A program made the position numbers and the translations under genes. The notes beneath the pieces were generated by a model. It was not told the origin of the DNA. It searched no databases and saw only the letters and a list, made by a program, of their open reading frames with translations. This document shows positions 1 through 7,392 of a stretch of DNA of 37,155 nt, in pieces. The DNA comes from Pseudomonadota bacterium (GTDB taxonomy: Bacteria; Pseudomonadota; Gammaproteobacteria; Xanthomonadales; Xanthomonadaceae): assembly GCA_023394655.1 (NCBI GenBank), contig JAEXAG010000085.1, positions 1-37,155 of the forward strand, read 5' to 3'. How positions within the stretch are numbered: position 1 is the stretch's first letter; every line of letters starts with the position of its first letter.

Positions 1-859
1 GGTGCGCGCCAGCGGCCCCGAGGGCACCGTGAGCATGGCCGACGTGAAGCAGGCCGCCGCCGATGGCAGCGCGAAGATCGGCAGCGTCCCCGCGCGCCGT
101 GCCGTGGATGCGCAGGTCAGCCCGGCCGTCGCCGCGCAGGCCGAGCAGCCGGCCACCCAGCGCAGCACGCTCTCGCAGGGCGGCAAGCCGATGCGTACCC
201 AGCCGCCGGGCGCGGCCGCCAGCGGCCAGCCCGAGCAGCTCAAGGGCGTGCGTCGCAACATGGCCCGCGTCATGGCCGATGCCCACGCGCAGGTGGTGCC
301 CACCACGCTGGTGGACGATGCCGACCTGCACCAGTGGATCGGCAAGCAGGACATCACCGCGCGCCTGGTGCGCTCGATCGTGGCCGCCTGCAAGGAAGTC
401 CCCGCGCTCAACGCCTGGTTCGACGGCAAGGCGCTGACCCGCACCCTGCACCCGCACGTGGACATCGGCATCGCCGTGGACACCGACGACGGCCTGTTCG
501 TGCCGGCACTGCGCAACGCGGACATGCTCGATGCACAGGGCGTGCGGGCCGCGATCAAGCGCCTGCGCGCGCAGGTGGAAGACCGCAGCATCCCCTCGTC
601 CGAGCTGACCGGCTACACCATTTCGCTCAGCAACTTCGGCATGTTCGCCGGCCGCTACGCGACCCCGGTGGTGGTGCCCCCGTGCGTGGCGATCATCGGC
701 GCCGGCAAGCTCTGCCACGACGTGGTGGCGGTGATGGGCGGCATCGAAGTGCATCGGCGCATGCCGATCTCGCTGACCTTCGACCACCGCGCCTGCACCG
801 GTGGCGAAGCCGCGCGCTTCCTGAAGGCACTGCTGGACGATCTCGCCCGGCCGAACTGA
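1..859 (+). CDS. 2-oxoacid dehydrogenase E2 (dihydrolipoamide acyltransferase), 3' part
   Basis: This is the C-terminal part of the E2 core enzyme, which transfers an acyl group from lipoyl-lysine to CoA in a pyruvate or branched-chain 2-oxoacid dehydrogenase complex. The gene enters from the left edge, so the lipoyl domain and true start are outside. The first ~25 residues look like the end of the peripheral subunit-binding domain (GPEGTVSMADV). A linker rich in Ala, Pro and Gln follows, and then the ~210-residue catalytic domain from about residue 80. The active-site region reads FDHRACTGGEAARFL: the catalytic His is kept, and the usual Asp of HxxxDG is Thr. I recall this variant from part of the E2 family. 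A terminator follows the stop. The substrate class cannot be decided without the E1 genes. Confidence 0.93.
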   Translation, partial: VRASGPEGTVSMADVKQAAADGSAKIGSVPARRAVDAQVSPAVAAQAEQPATQRSTLSQGGKPMRTQPPGAAASGQPEQLKGVRRNMARVMADAHAQVVPTTLVDDADLHQWIGKQDITARLVRSIVAACKEVPALNAWFDGKALTRTLHPHVDIGIAVDTDDGLFVPALRNADMLDAQGVRAAIKRLRAQVEDRSIPSSELTGYTISLSNFGMFAGRYATPVVVPPCVAIIGAGKLCHDVVAVMGGIEVHRRMPISLTFDHRACTGGEAARFLKALLDDLARPN

Positions 860-882
860 TCGCGCCAGGTTGCCCTGCCACG

Positions 883-909
883 ACGCGGCCTTCGGGCCGC
901 GTTTTCATT
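883..909 (+). terminator. Rho-independent terminator of the E2 gene
   Basis: A perfect 8-bp stem (883-890 with 895-902) closes a TTCG tetraloop and runs into a T-rich tract (TTTTCATTT). It sits 24 nt after the E2 stop codon, the textbook layout of an intrinsic terminator. Confidence 0.9.
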
Positions 910-1062
910 TACCGCGCCTGCGTAGCGCGCCCCGATGGGCGCGCCATCGCCGGTCGCTCGCTGGCATCGCCCTTCCCCGTCGGGAAAACGCGCAGGCCGC
1001 CGAAGGCGGCGGTTGCAAGCCGTTCGGCCCCGCACCTCTTTCGCCGGGATGCTTGCCTTGCC

Positions 1063-1365
1063 TCAAAAACGGCGCAGGCGGCCTTCCTGGATGTCCTCGC
1101 GCAACCGGGTGTAGCGATCGGCCGTCCAGACGATCCAGAACGCAACGATCCCGGCCATCACCGCCGCAACGCCCATCAGCCTCGAAAGATCCGGCATCAC
1201 CACCGCATGGCCGAAGCGAAGCAGGATCACCCCCGCCAACTCGCACCCCATCGAAAGCATCAGCAGGTAAACCGGCCACAACGTCGCCGCGCAGGCCAGC
1301 ACCAGGCCCGAATAGTCCAGCAACCATTCCACGCACCGCTCCAGCAGTGGATGTTGGCGCTTCAC
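1063..1365 (-). CDS. small membrane protein, unknown function
   Basis: A 100-residue protein with two hydrophobic segments (about residues 18-45 and 62-80), the second followed by a charged C-terminal tail (RYTRLREDIQEGRLRRF). It looks like a small inner-membrane protein, and no family is recognised. The start is GTG at 1365, overlapping the stop of the upstream zinc-ribbon gene in a GTGA arrangement. This suggests translational coupling and supports both genes being real. It is a conserved-hypothetical type of gene, and no function can be assigned from sequence. Confidence 0.7.
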   Translation of the reverse strand: MKRQHPLLERCVEWLLDYSGLVLACAATLWPVYLLMLSMGCELAGVILLRFGHAVVMPDLSRLMGVAAVMAGIVAFWIVWTADRYTRLREDIQEGRLRRF

Positions 1366-1673
1366 GGCACCGACGCTCCGTTGAAACCCGGCTCGTCATA
1401 GGCCGCGATGCAGTCCGGGCACAGATGGATGTAACCGATGCCCAGGTCATCAGGCAGCGTGATCCGCGCCACCACCAGATCATCGGGCGTACCGCATTCA
1501 TCGCAGATGTACTGGTAGCCGGTCGCACTCATGCCGGCCCGCGGCGCTGGCGTCTCCACCTGCGCGCCGCAACGCTCGCACGGGTGGGTGACCCGCAGCG
1601 CCAGAATCGGGTCGCGGCTGCGCTCCTGCTCCGGCGCCGCCCGGGTCAGCCCGCAATCGCGGCAAGCGCGCAT
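1362..1673 (-). CDS. small protein with four CxxC motifs (double zinc ribbon)
   Basis: A protein of about 103 residues with four CxxC pairs (C4/C7, C32/C35, C57/C60, C85/C88), enough to bind two zinc ions as rubredoxin-like or zinc-ribbon knuckles. The acidic stretch TPDDLVVARITLPDDLG separates the last two pairs. The start is uncertain. ATG at 1673 has GGGG six nt upstream; in-frame GTG at 1712 or 1703, behind an AGGGGGAG tract, is an alternative that would add 10-13 residues. The stop overlaps the GTG of the following membrane-protein gene, so the two are probably made together. Function unknown. Confidence 0.65.
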   Translation of the reverse strand: MRACRDCGLTRAAPEQERSRDPILALRVTHPCERCGAQVETPAPRAGMSATGYQYICDECGTPDDLVVARITLPDDLGIGYIHLCPDCIAAYDEPGFNGASVP

Positions 1674-1877
1674 CGCGATCCCCGCGCCCGACAAGCAAAT
1701 CACGTTTTCCACGTCTCCCCCTTTCACTGGAACCGGCCAGTGAAGCCGAAATCGGATCACCCTGGATCCATTTAACCGGACTCCCGCTCGACGGCCAAAA
1801 CGACCTTGTCCATCAAGGGGTTGCGAGAAGTCCTCCGGCATCGGCCGGGCCTGAGGGTGGCGTCGGCGCGGTAAATC

Positions 1878-1895
1878 CCGGCGCACCGGCGCCGG
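1878..1895 (-). terminator. possible terminator hairpin after the diguanylate cyclase
   Basis: A 7-bp GC-rich inverted repeat (1878-1884 with 1889-1895) with a 4-nt loop lies 15 nt past the diguanylate cyclase stop. Only a weak T-rich tail follows on the minus strand (GATTTAC), so intrinsic termination is likely but not certain. Confidence 0.4.
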
Positions 1896-1909
1896 ATGTG
1901 CAACAGGTT

Positions 1910-2935
1910 TCAGGCCCGCCCCTGCCGCCCTTCCCCATCGACGATGATCTGGTCGCGCCCGGATGCCTTGGCGCGATACAGCGCGCGATCGGCGCGATCG
2001 AACACCTCGCGCGGATCGTCCCGCGCCGGATCGCCTTCGGCCAGCCCGATGGAAATGCTGACGCCCGGCGACAGTTCCAGCGCCGCCACCCCGGTGCGGA
2101 TGCGCTCGGCCACTTCGCGCGCATCATCGGGCGAGGTGTGCGGGAAGACCATCAGGATCTCCTCACCGCCGTAACGCACGGCGAGATCGTCGTCGCGGAT
2201 GCCATTTCGCACCACTTGCGCCACCGCCTTCAACACGTGATCCCCATGCAAGTGGCCGTGGCGATCATTGATCTGCTTGAAGTGGTCGATGTCGGCGACG
2301 GCGAGCACATAGGACGCGCCATCGAGCCGCGCCATGGCTTCGGGGCTGGCCAGGAGATCGACGAGCGCGGCCCGATTGAGCAGACCCGTCAGCGGGTCGC
2401 GACGGGCGGCCGATTGCAGGTCGTCGTGACGGCGCTGGAGCTCCGCGCGATCACGCTCGCGGCCTTCGAAATGGCGGCGCTGCTCCAGCAGGAAGCGACG
2501 CAGGTCCAGCAGGTGGTGGACCTGCCGCGCCAGCGCGGCGAGCGCCTCGCGCTGCGGCTCACCCAGCGTCCGCGGCTCGCGGTCGAACACGCACAGCGCG
2601 CCCTCGGGTCGGCGGTCGCGGCCGCGGATCGGTGCGCCGGCATAAAAGCGGATGCCGATGTCCGCCGCCAGTGCGGAGATTTCGCAGGGTTCGATCGCTT
2701 GGAGATCGGCAATGACCAGCACATCCTCGGCTTGGTCGGCGGCATGGATGCACAGGCTGTCCTCTGCATTGGATGCCTCCGCCAGTCGGCCGCTGCAAGC
2801 CTTGAACCAGACCCGATCGCCCTCACGCAATGCGATCGCGGCCATGTCCGCGTCGCAGAGCGTGCGGGCCAGCATGGCGATGTCGCGGTAGGCCTGCTCC
2901 ATGCCACTGCCGACGATGGCGTAACGATCGAGCAC
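1910..2935 (-). CDS. GAF-GGDEF diguanylate cyclase
   Basis: Predicted cytoplasmic enzyme making the second messenger c-di-GMP from two GTP. Residues ~10-150 form a GAF-like sensor domain. A helical, Arg/Glu-rich linker (~150-175) leads into the GGDEF domain (RDPLTGLLNR, then DIDHFKQINDRHGH). The active-site loop is GGEEI (about 256-260), with Ile where Phe is usual. The inhibitory I-site RxxD is present five residues before it (RDDD, ~247-250), so product inhibition is expected. GTG at 2935 is chosen because GGGAGAAGG lies just upstream and it begins right before the GAF domain. The frame stays open upstream into the end of trpS, so a start a few residues earlier is possible. No transmembrane segment is seen. 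Confidence 0.88.
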   Translation of the reverse strand: MLDRYAIVGSGMEQAYRDIAMLARTLCDADMAAIALREGDRVWFKACSGRLAEASNAEDSLCIHAADQAEDVLVIADLQAIEPCEISALAADIGIRFYAGAPIRGRDRRPEGALCVFDREPRTLGEPQREALAALARQVHHLLDLRRFLLEQRRHFEGRERDRAELQRRHDDLQSAARRDPLTGLLNRAALVDLLASPEAMARLDGASYVLAVADIDHFKQINDRHGHLHGDHVLKAVAQVVRNGIRDDDLAVRYGGEEILMVFPHTSPDDAREVAERIRTGVAALELSPGVSISIGLAEGDPARDDPREVFDRADRALYRAKASGRDQIIVDGEGRQGRA

Positions 2936-3074
2936 GCCTTCTCCCGGCTCAGCAGCCGTCGATGCGTCGATCGGGGGCAAGGAAGCGCTCAAGGAGACAC
3001 GGGTCGGAAAGTTCGATTCACCTGCCCAGCCTACCGAGGCCGACGTGCACGCCGCTTGAATCCCCCGATCCGCC

Positions 3075-4379
3075 TCAGCCTTCGTCGCTGGCGAAGGCTG
3101 CCAGCGCCGCCTCGACATCCGCCTGCGCCACGCCTTCGCCAAGCGCCACGTCGCCGGCATCCGGCTGCCATCCGCCGGTCTTCAGCGCCGCCACCCGCTG
3201 GCCGGCATCGCGCGGGGAATCGAAGCCGATGCTCTGCAGCAGCACCTCGTCACCGCGCACCAGCTTGAAGTAGAAGCGGCCGTCGGCCTCGCGGTACTGC
3301 TTGAACTGGGCGGCCACGGTGCTCTTGGCGCCGACCTCGGCCGGTGCCGGGCCGGCATCGCGGGTCAGGTCGCGCAGGCCGACCGCCTCGCGCAAGGCCG
3401 CCAGCCGGGGGGTCGCATGACGCTCGCGCAGGCGCGCGGCACTCTCGCGCAGGATGGCTTCGATGTCGCCCGGACGCGCGATCAGCGATTCGTATTTCTC
3501 GCGCAGCGGCGCGATCTCGTCCTCGATGCGCCGGAGCAGCTTCTGCTTGGCATCGCCCCAGCCGATGCCGGCGGCGAACGCCTCGCGCATCTCCGCGGTT
3601 TCCGCTTCGCCCGCGAATGCCTGGTAGAGCTGGAACACCGCCGAGCCTTCGGTGTCCTTCGGCTCGCCCGGTGCGCGCGAGTCGGTAAGGATCGACATCA
3701 CCAGCTTCTTCATTTCCGCCGGCGGGGCGAACAGCGGGATGGTGTTGCCGTAGCTCTTGGACATCTTGCGGCCATCGAGCCCCGGCAGCGTCGCCACCTG
3801 CTCGTCCACCGCCGCTTCGGGCAACACGAAATGCTCCGCGCCATAGACGTGGTTGAAGCGCTGGCCGAAATCGCGCGCCATCTCGATGTGCTGGATCTGG
3901 TCGCGCCCGACCGGCACGCGGTCGGCATCGAAGATCAGGATGTCGGCCGCCATCAGCACCGGGTACATGAACAATCCGGCGGTGACGCCGGCATCGTCGT
4001 CCTGGCCTTCCTCGCGGTTGCGGTCCACCGCCGCCTTGTAGGCATGGGCGCGATTGAGGATGCCCTTGCCGGCCACGCAGGTCAGGAACCAGGTGAGCTC
4101 GTTGATTTCCGGGATGTCGCTCTGTCGATAGAACCAGTTGCGCTCCACGTCCAGGCCGCAGGCCAGCCAGGTGGCGGCGATCTCGAGCGTCGAACGCTGG
4201 GTGCGAACCGGATCCTGGGTCTTGATCAGGCTGTGCAGGTCGGCCAGGAAGTAGAAGTTTTCCGCATCGGCGGAACGGGCGCTGGCCAGCGCGGGGCGGA
4301 TCGCGCCCACGTAATTGCCGAGGTGGGGCGTCCCGGAGGTGGTGATGCCGGTGAGGATGCGGAGCGGTCTTGCGGACAT
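3075..4379 (-). CDS. trpS: tryptophan--tRNA ligase with C-terminal extension
   Basis: Class I aminoacyl-tRNA synthetase charging tRNA-Trp. The HIGH-type signature is TPHLGN (residues 17-22) and the KMSKS loop is at 205-209. The synthetase core ends near residue 337, the usual length for bacterial TrpS. About 95 further residues follow. From ~350 they contain a short beta-rich segment (GRFYFKLVRGDEVLLQSIGF followed by a D/A-rich helix) that resembles the DUF1508/YegP fold. I believe this tail is common in Xanthomonadaceae TrpS but cannot verify it here. The 140-nt gap to the diguanylate cyclase and the opposite upstream context suggest separate transcription. Confidence 0.96.
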   Translation of the reverse strand: MSARPLRILTGITTSGTPHLGNYVGAIRPALASARSADAENFYFLADLHSLIKTQDPVRTQRSTLEIAATWLACGLDVERNWFYRQSDIPEINELTWFLTCVAGKGILNRAHAYKAAVDRNREEGQDDDAGVTAGLFMYPVLMAADILIFDADRVPVGRDQIQHIEMARDFGQRFNHVYGAEHFVLPEAAVDEQVATLPGLDGRKMSKSYGNTIPLFAPPAEMKKLVMSILTDSRAPGEPKDTEGSAVFQLYQAFAGEAETAEMREAFAAGIGWGDAKQKLLRRIEDEIAPLREKYESLIARPGDIEAILRESAARLRERHATPRLAALREAVGLRDLTRDAGPAPAEVGAKSTVAAQFKQYREADGRFYFKLVRGDEVLLQSIGFDSPRDAGQRVAALKTGGWQPDAGDVALGEGVAQADVEAALAAFASDEG

Positions 4380-4462
4380 GATGCACGGCGTGTCGGATCG
4401 AGCCGCGATTCTACCCTCCCCGCCTGCCCGGCCCGCCTTTCACCACCCGCCGGAACCGGACA

Positions 4463-4492
4463 CGAAAAGGCCGGGACATCCCTGTCCCGGCC
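4463..4492 (-). terminator. Rho-independent terminator of the entericidin-like gene
   Basis: A perfect 10-bp stem (4469-4478 with 4483-4492) with a 4-nt loop is followed on the minus strand by TTTTCG. It lies 25 nt past the stop of the small lipoprotein gene and also separates it from trpS. Confidence 0.9.
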
Positions 4493-4517
4493 TCCGGTGA
4501 TCGCTCGTGCCGATGGA

Positions 4518-4667
4518 TCAGCAGCGGCCGTCCTTGCAGTCCTGGGCCTTCTCCTCGACCTTTTCACCGGCCTTCTGCACGTCCTTGCCGGCACCGGCGA
4601 TGGTGTTGCAGGCGGTCAGGCCGAACGAGAACATGGCGAGCAGGGCAACGGTCATCAAACGCTTCAT
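4518..4667 (-). CDS. entericidin A/B-family small lipoprotein
   Basis: A 49-residue protein: Lys/Arg-containing start, hydrophobic stretch, then a lipobox ending in GLTAC with the lipidated Cys at 20. The mature part is short and charged (NTIAGAGKDVQKAGEKVEEKA). This matches the entericidin family of cell-envelope lipoproteins, small stress-related membrane peptides. AAGGAGAG lies about 8 nt before the ATG. The C-terminal end DCKDGRC adds two Cys not needed for the family. It is monocistronic, with its own terminator, downstream of arginase. Confidence 0.92.
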   Translation of the reverse strand: MKRLMTVALLAMFSFGLTACNTIAGAGKDVQKAGEKVEEKAQDCKDGRC

Positions 4668-4811
4668 GGAATCTCTCCTTGGATGGGGAAGCAGGCGACA
4701 GGTCTGCCGCGCACGTCCATGGAACCCGCTGCCGCGTGAAGCCGCCGTCGACCGCGTCGCGCGCGGGGCGCAGGCTTCGTGCGCCGTTCAGGCTCGCGGG
4801 GCGGCCGCGGT

Positions 4812-5735
4812 TCAGTCGCGCATGAGGGTGGACTTGCCGAACAGGCTTTCCACCAGTTCCACCGCCAGCCGCGCGGTGGCATTGCGCTTGTCGAGCGCGG
4901 GGTTCACTTCCACCACGTCCAGCGAGGCCATGCGCCCGGTATCGGCGATCATTTCCATCATCAGCTGCGCCTCGCGGTAGTTCACGCCGCCGGGAACCCG
5001 GGTGCCGGTGCCCGGGGCGATGGACGGATCCAGCATGTCCACGTCGAAGCTGACGTGCAGGTGGGTATCGGCATCGACGCCATCCAGCGCTTCCTCCATC
5101 ACCCGGCGCACGCCGATCTCGTCGATGTAGCGCATGTCGTAGATGTCCAGCGCGTGTTCCTTGACCAGGCGTTTCTCCTCGCGATCCACCGAGCGGATGC
5201 CGATCTGGCGCACTTCGTCGGCGCGGATCGCCGGGCCCGGCCGGCCGAGGTCGACCAGCGCTTCCGGCCCGAGGCCGCACAGGCAGGCCACCGGCATGCC
5301 ATGGATGTTGCCCGAGGGCGTCACCTCGCTGGTGTTGAAATCCGCGTGCGCATCCAGCCAGAGGATGCGCAGTTTCCGTCCCTGCGCGCGCACGTGGGCG
5401 GCCACCGCGGCAATCGAGCCGATGGCCAGCGAGTGATCGCCACCCAGCATGATCGGCAGGCGGCCGGCGGCGAGTTCGCGCGAGCTGGCGTCGAACACGG
5501 CCTGGTTCCAGGCCACCGCTTCCGCCAGGTGGCGATAGCCGGCTTCCGGCGCCGCCTGCGGATTGCGCGGGCCGGCGAGATCCCCGAGATCGCGGACATC
5601 GACGCCGCGGCGCGCGATGGCCTCGGCAATCCTGGCCACGCGCAGGGCTTCCGGTCCCATGGAGGCCCCCCGATGCGCGGCCCCGACATCGGTGGGCACG
5701 CCGAAAATGGATACGGGGCGGAATTCGCGGGTCAT
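4812..5735 (-). CDS. rocF: arginase
   Basis: Mn-dependent ureohydrolase converting arginine to ornithine and urea. The three metal-site motifs are clear: GGDHS (~98-102), DAHADFN (~128-134) and SFDVDMLDP (~229-237). The length of 307 residues is typical. The N-terminal GVPTDVGAAHRGASMGPEALR and the absence of agmatinase-type features favour arginase over agmatinase or formiminoglutamase. It lies between tRNA-Thr and the entericidin-like gene on the same strand. No other arginine-catabolic gene is in the window. Confidence 0.94.
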   Translation of the reverse strand: MTREFRPVSIFGVPTDVGAAHRGASMGPEALRVARIAEAIARRGVDVRDLGDLAGPRNPQAAPEAGYRHLAEAVAWNQAVFDASSRELAAGRLPIMLGGDHSLAIGSIAAVAAHVRAQGRKLRILWLDAHADFNTSEVTPSGNIHGMPVACLCGLGPEALVDLGRPGPAIRADEVRQIGIRSVDREEKRLVKEHALDIYDMRYIDEIGVRRVMEEALDGVDADTHLHVSFDVDMLDPSIAPGTGTRVPGGVNYREAQLMMEMIADTGRMASLDVVEVNPALDKRNATARLAVELVESLFGKSTLMRD

Positions 5736-5783
5736 CGGGCTCTCCTTGGCGGGCTCGGGCGCGCTTCCCCGCGCCGCGGACGA

Positions 5784-5859
5784 TGGTGCCGCTTGTCCGA
5801 TTCGAACGGACGACCTACTGATTACAAATCAGTTGCTCTACCAGCTGAGCTAAAGCGGC
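5784..5859 (-). tRNA. tRNA-Thr(TGT)
   Basis: A 76-nt cloverleaf on the minus strand: acceptor stem GCCGCTT/AAGCGGC, D arm GCTC/GAGC, anticodon stem ACTGA/TCAGT with loop TTTGTAA (anticodon TGT, Thr ACA codons), T arm GTCCG/CGGAC with TTCGAAT loop, discriminator A, and an encoded 3' CCA. It sits between the SPOR gene and arginase. No partial copy suggesting an attachment site was seen. Confidence 0.97.
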
Positions 5860-5916
5860 AGGCGGAACCGGGGAACCGGCGCACGGCATTCTAGCCGAGC
5901 CGAGCCACGCACGCGC

Positions 5917-6654
5917 TCAGCAATCGCGGCGTTGGACGCGGGCGGCACCGATGGCCGCACGCCGGGCCGCGGCATCGAAACCGGCTGGCGCACGCACGTC
6001 CAGCCACCAGACGCCCTCGCCGACGGGGCCGGCGGGAACCAGCACGGCGGCGAAACCCTTCGCCTGCAGCGCGGACTGGTGGCGGCGCGCATTGTCCTCG
6101 CTGCCGAAGCGGCCCAGTGCGATGCCATTGGCGTTCTCGCCCTGGTTCACCACCATCAGATCGTTGAAGCCGGCCGCGCGCAGGCGCTCGGCCATTTCCA
6201 CCGCCGCCTCCCGGTTTTCCAGGGGCGGCAGCGCCACCGACCAGCCGCGCGGCGAGGTCGCAGCGACCCGGCGAAGCGCGCTTTCCACGCCCGCCAGTCG
6301 CCGACCGGCGGCCAGGGCAGCCGCCTCGTCGGCGAATGGCCCGTAACTCGCACAGACCGGGGCTACGGACGCAAGTGCGGGCTCGACGATTTCGCGCGCG
6401 GGGTCGGCGGCGGCAGTACTTTCCGGCGCAGCGGGCGCCGGTTCGGAAGCTGTCGATGCCGGCGCGCCGGAAACAGGCTCTACCGACGTCGCATCCCCGG
6501 TCGCGGGCGCAGCTTCCTCGCCGAGCAACTGCAGGCTCGGCAGCCGCGAATCCGTGGCCACGGGCGCGGCCGGCGATGGGCGATGCAAGGCCCACCAGGC
6601 GAGCACGCCCAGGTTCATCACCAGCAGCCACACCAGCAACATGCGCGCGAACAT
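5917..6654 (-). CDS. SPOR-domain membrane protein
   Basis: A 245-residue protein anchored by one N-terminal transmembrane segment (residues ~4-24). An Ala/Pro/Glu-rich periplasmic linker (~28-95) follows, then a C-terminal region with SPOR-like repeats (LPPLENREAAVEMAERLRAAGF and IALGRFGSEDNARRHQSAL). SPOR domains bind denuded septal peptidoglycan, so a cell-envelope or division role is likely. It starts 9 nt after coaX ends and follows birA and coaX on the same strand, implying one transcript. The Shine-Dalgarno is weak. Confidence 0.85.
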   Translation of the reverse strand: MFARMLLVWLLVMNLGVLAWWALHRPSPAAPVATDSRLPSLQLLGEEAAPATGDATSVEPVSGAPASTASEPAPAAPESTAAADPAREIVEPALASVAPVCASYGPFADEAAALAAGRRLAGVESALRRVAATSPRGWSVALPPLENREAAVEMAERLRAAGFNDLMVVNQGENANGIALGRFGSEDNARRHQSALQAKGFAAVLVPAGPVGEGVWWLDVRAPAGFDAAARRAAIGAARVQRRDC

Positions 6655-6663
6655 GCGGCGATT

Positions 6664-7392
6664 CTATGCCCGATCCGCCACGCCCGCCCAGCCGGACAGA
6701 CCTTCCATGATCAACGCCGGGCGCAGCTGCGCTTCCGCCAGCTGCGGCAACAGGGCGTCGGCGCCGCCGCCGTGCAGCACCATCGCGACGCTCCCGCCCA
6801 GCAGGCGCTCCGCGGCCTGGAGGGATTCGCGCAGCAGTGCCAGTGCCGCGCCTTCGCAGCCGGAGGCCAGTGCATCGGCGGTATCGGCGGCGAAGGCGAG
6901 CGCCTCACCACCCCGCAGGGGAAGATGCGGTGCGCGCTGGTGCAGGCATTCGCGCATCAGCGTCGGCGATGGCGCGATGCGGCCACCGCGATGGCGTCCA
7001 TCCGCATCCACCAGGTCCACCGTCAGCGCGGTGCCGACACCCGCCAGCAGCGTCGCGCGTCCCTCGCCGGCGAGCGCGCGCATGGCGAGGAAACGGTCCA
7101 CGCCCAGGGACTCGGGCCGGGCATAGGCGATGCGCAGGCGTCCACTGCGCGACAAGGTGCGCGCGAAGGAAATGCGCCGGAAGCGTTCGAGCAGGGCATC
7201 GCGCAAACCGGCTTGGAGCGCGGGCGGCACTACCGCCGCCACCCACGCGGTGCTGCCCTGCACCTCCGGTGGCAGCCGGAAGGCCGCCGGATCGCCGCGA
7301 TGGACGAGATGCCCGGGCGCCGCGCCGGAAAAGCCCTCGCGGGGAGCGAATTTCAACCGGGTGTTGCCGAGATCGAACAGCCAATCGCTCAT
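6664..7392 (-). CDS. coaX: type III pantothenate kinase
   Basis: First step of coenzyme A synthesis: phosphorylates pantothenate, requires a monovalent cation and resists CoA feedback. 242 residues with an ASKHA fold: the phosphate-binding DLGNTRLKF is at residues 7-15, and GVDRFLAMRAL and VGTALTVDLVDADG mark the substrate and nucleotide sites. The start ATG at 7392 overlaps the birA stop as ATGA, so translation is coupled to biotin ligase. This birA-coaX pairing is common in proteobacteria. Confidence 0.95.
   Translation of the reverse strand: MSDWLFDLGNTRLKFAPREGFSGAAPGHLVHRGDPAAFRLPPEVQGSTAWVAAVVPPALQAGLRDALLERFRRISFARTLSRSGRLRIAYARPESLGVDRFLAMRALAGEGRATLLAGVGTALTVDLVDADGRHRGGRIAPSPTLMRECLHQRAPHLPLRGGEALAFAADTADALASGCEGAALALLRESLQAAERLLGGSVAMVLHGGGADALLPQLAEAQLRPALIMEGLSGWAGVADRA

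Noticed and set aside
1898..3268. Long plus-strand open frame opposite the diguanylate cyclase
   Set aside because: High-GC shadow of a gene with clear GAF and GGDEF motifs on the minus strand; its translation shows no domain.
5784..5859. tRNA-Thr as an integration site of a genomic island
   Set aside because: No integrase, no repeated tRNA 3' end nearby, and the flanking genes are ordinary chromosomal genes.
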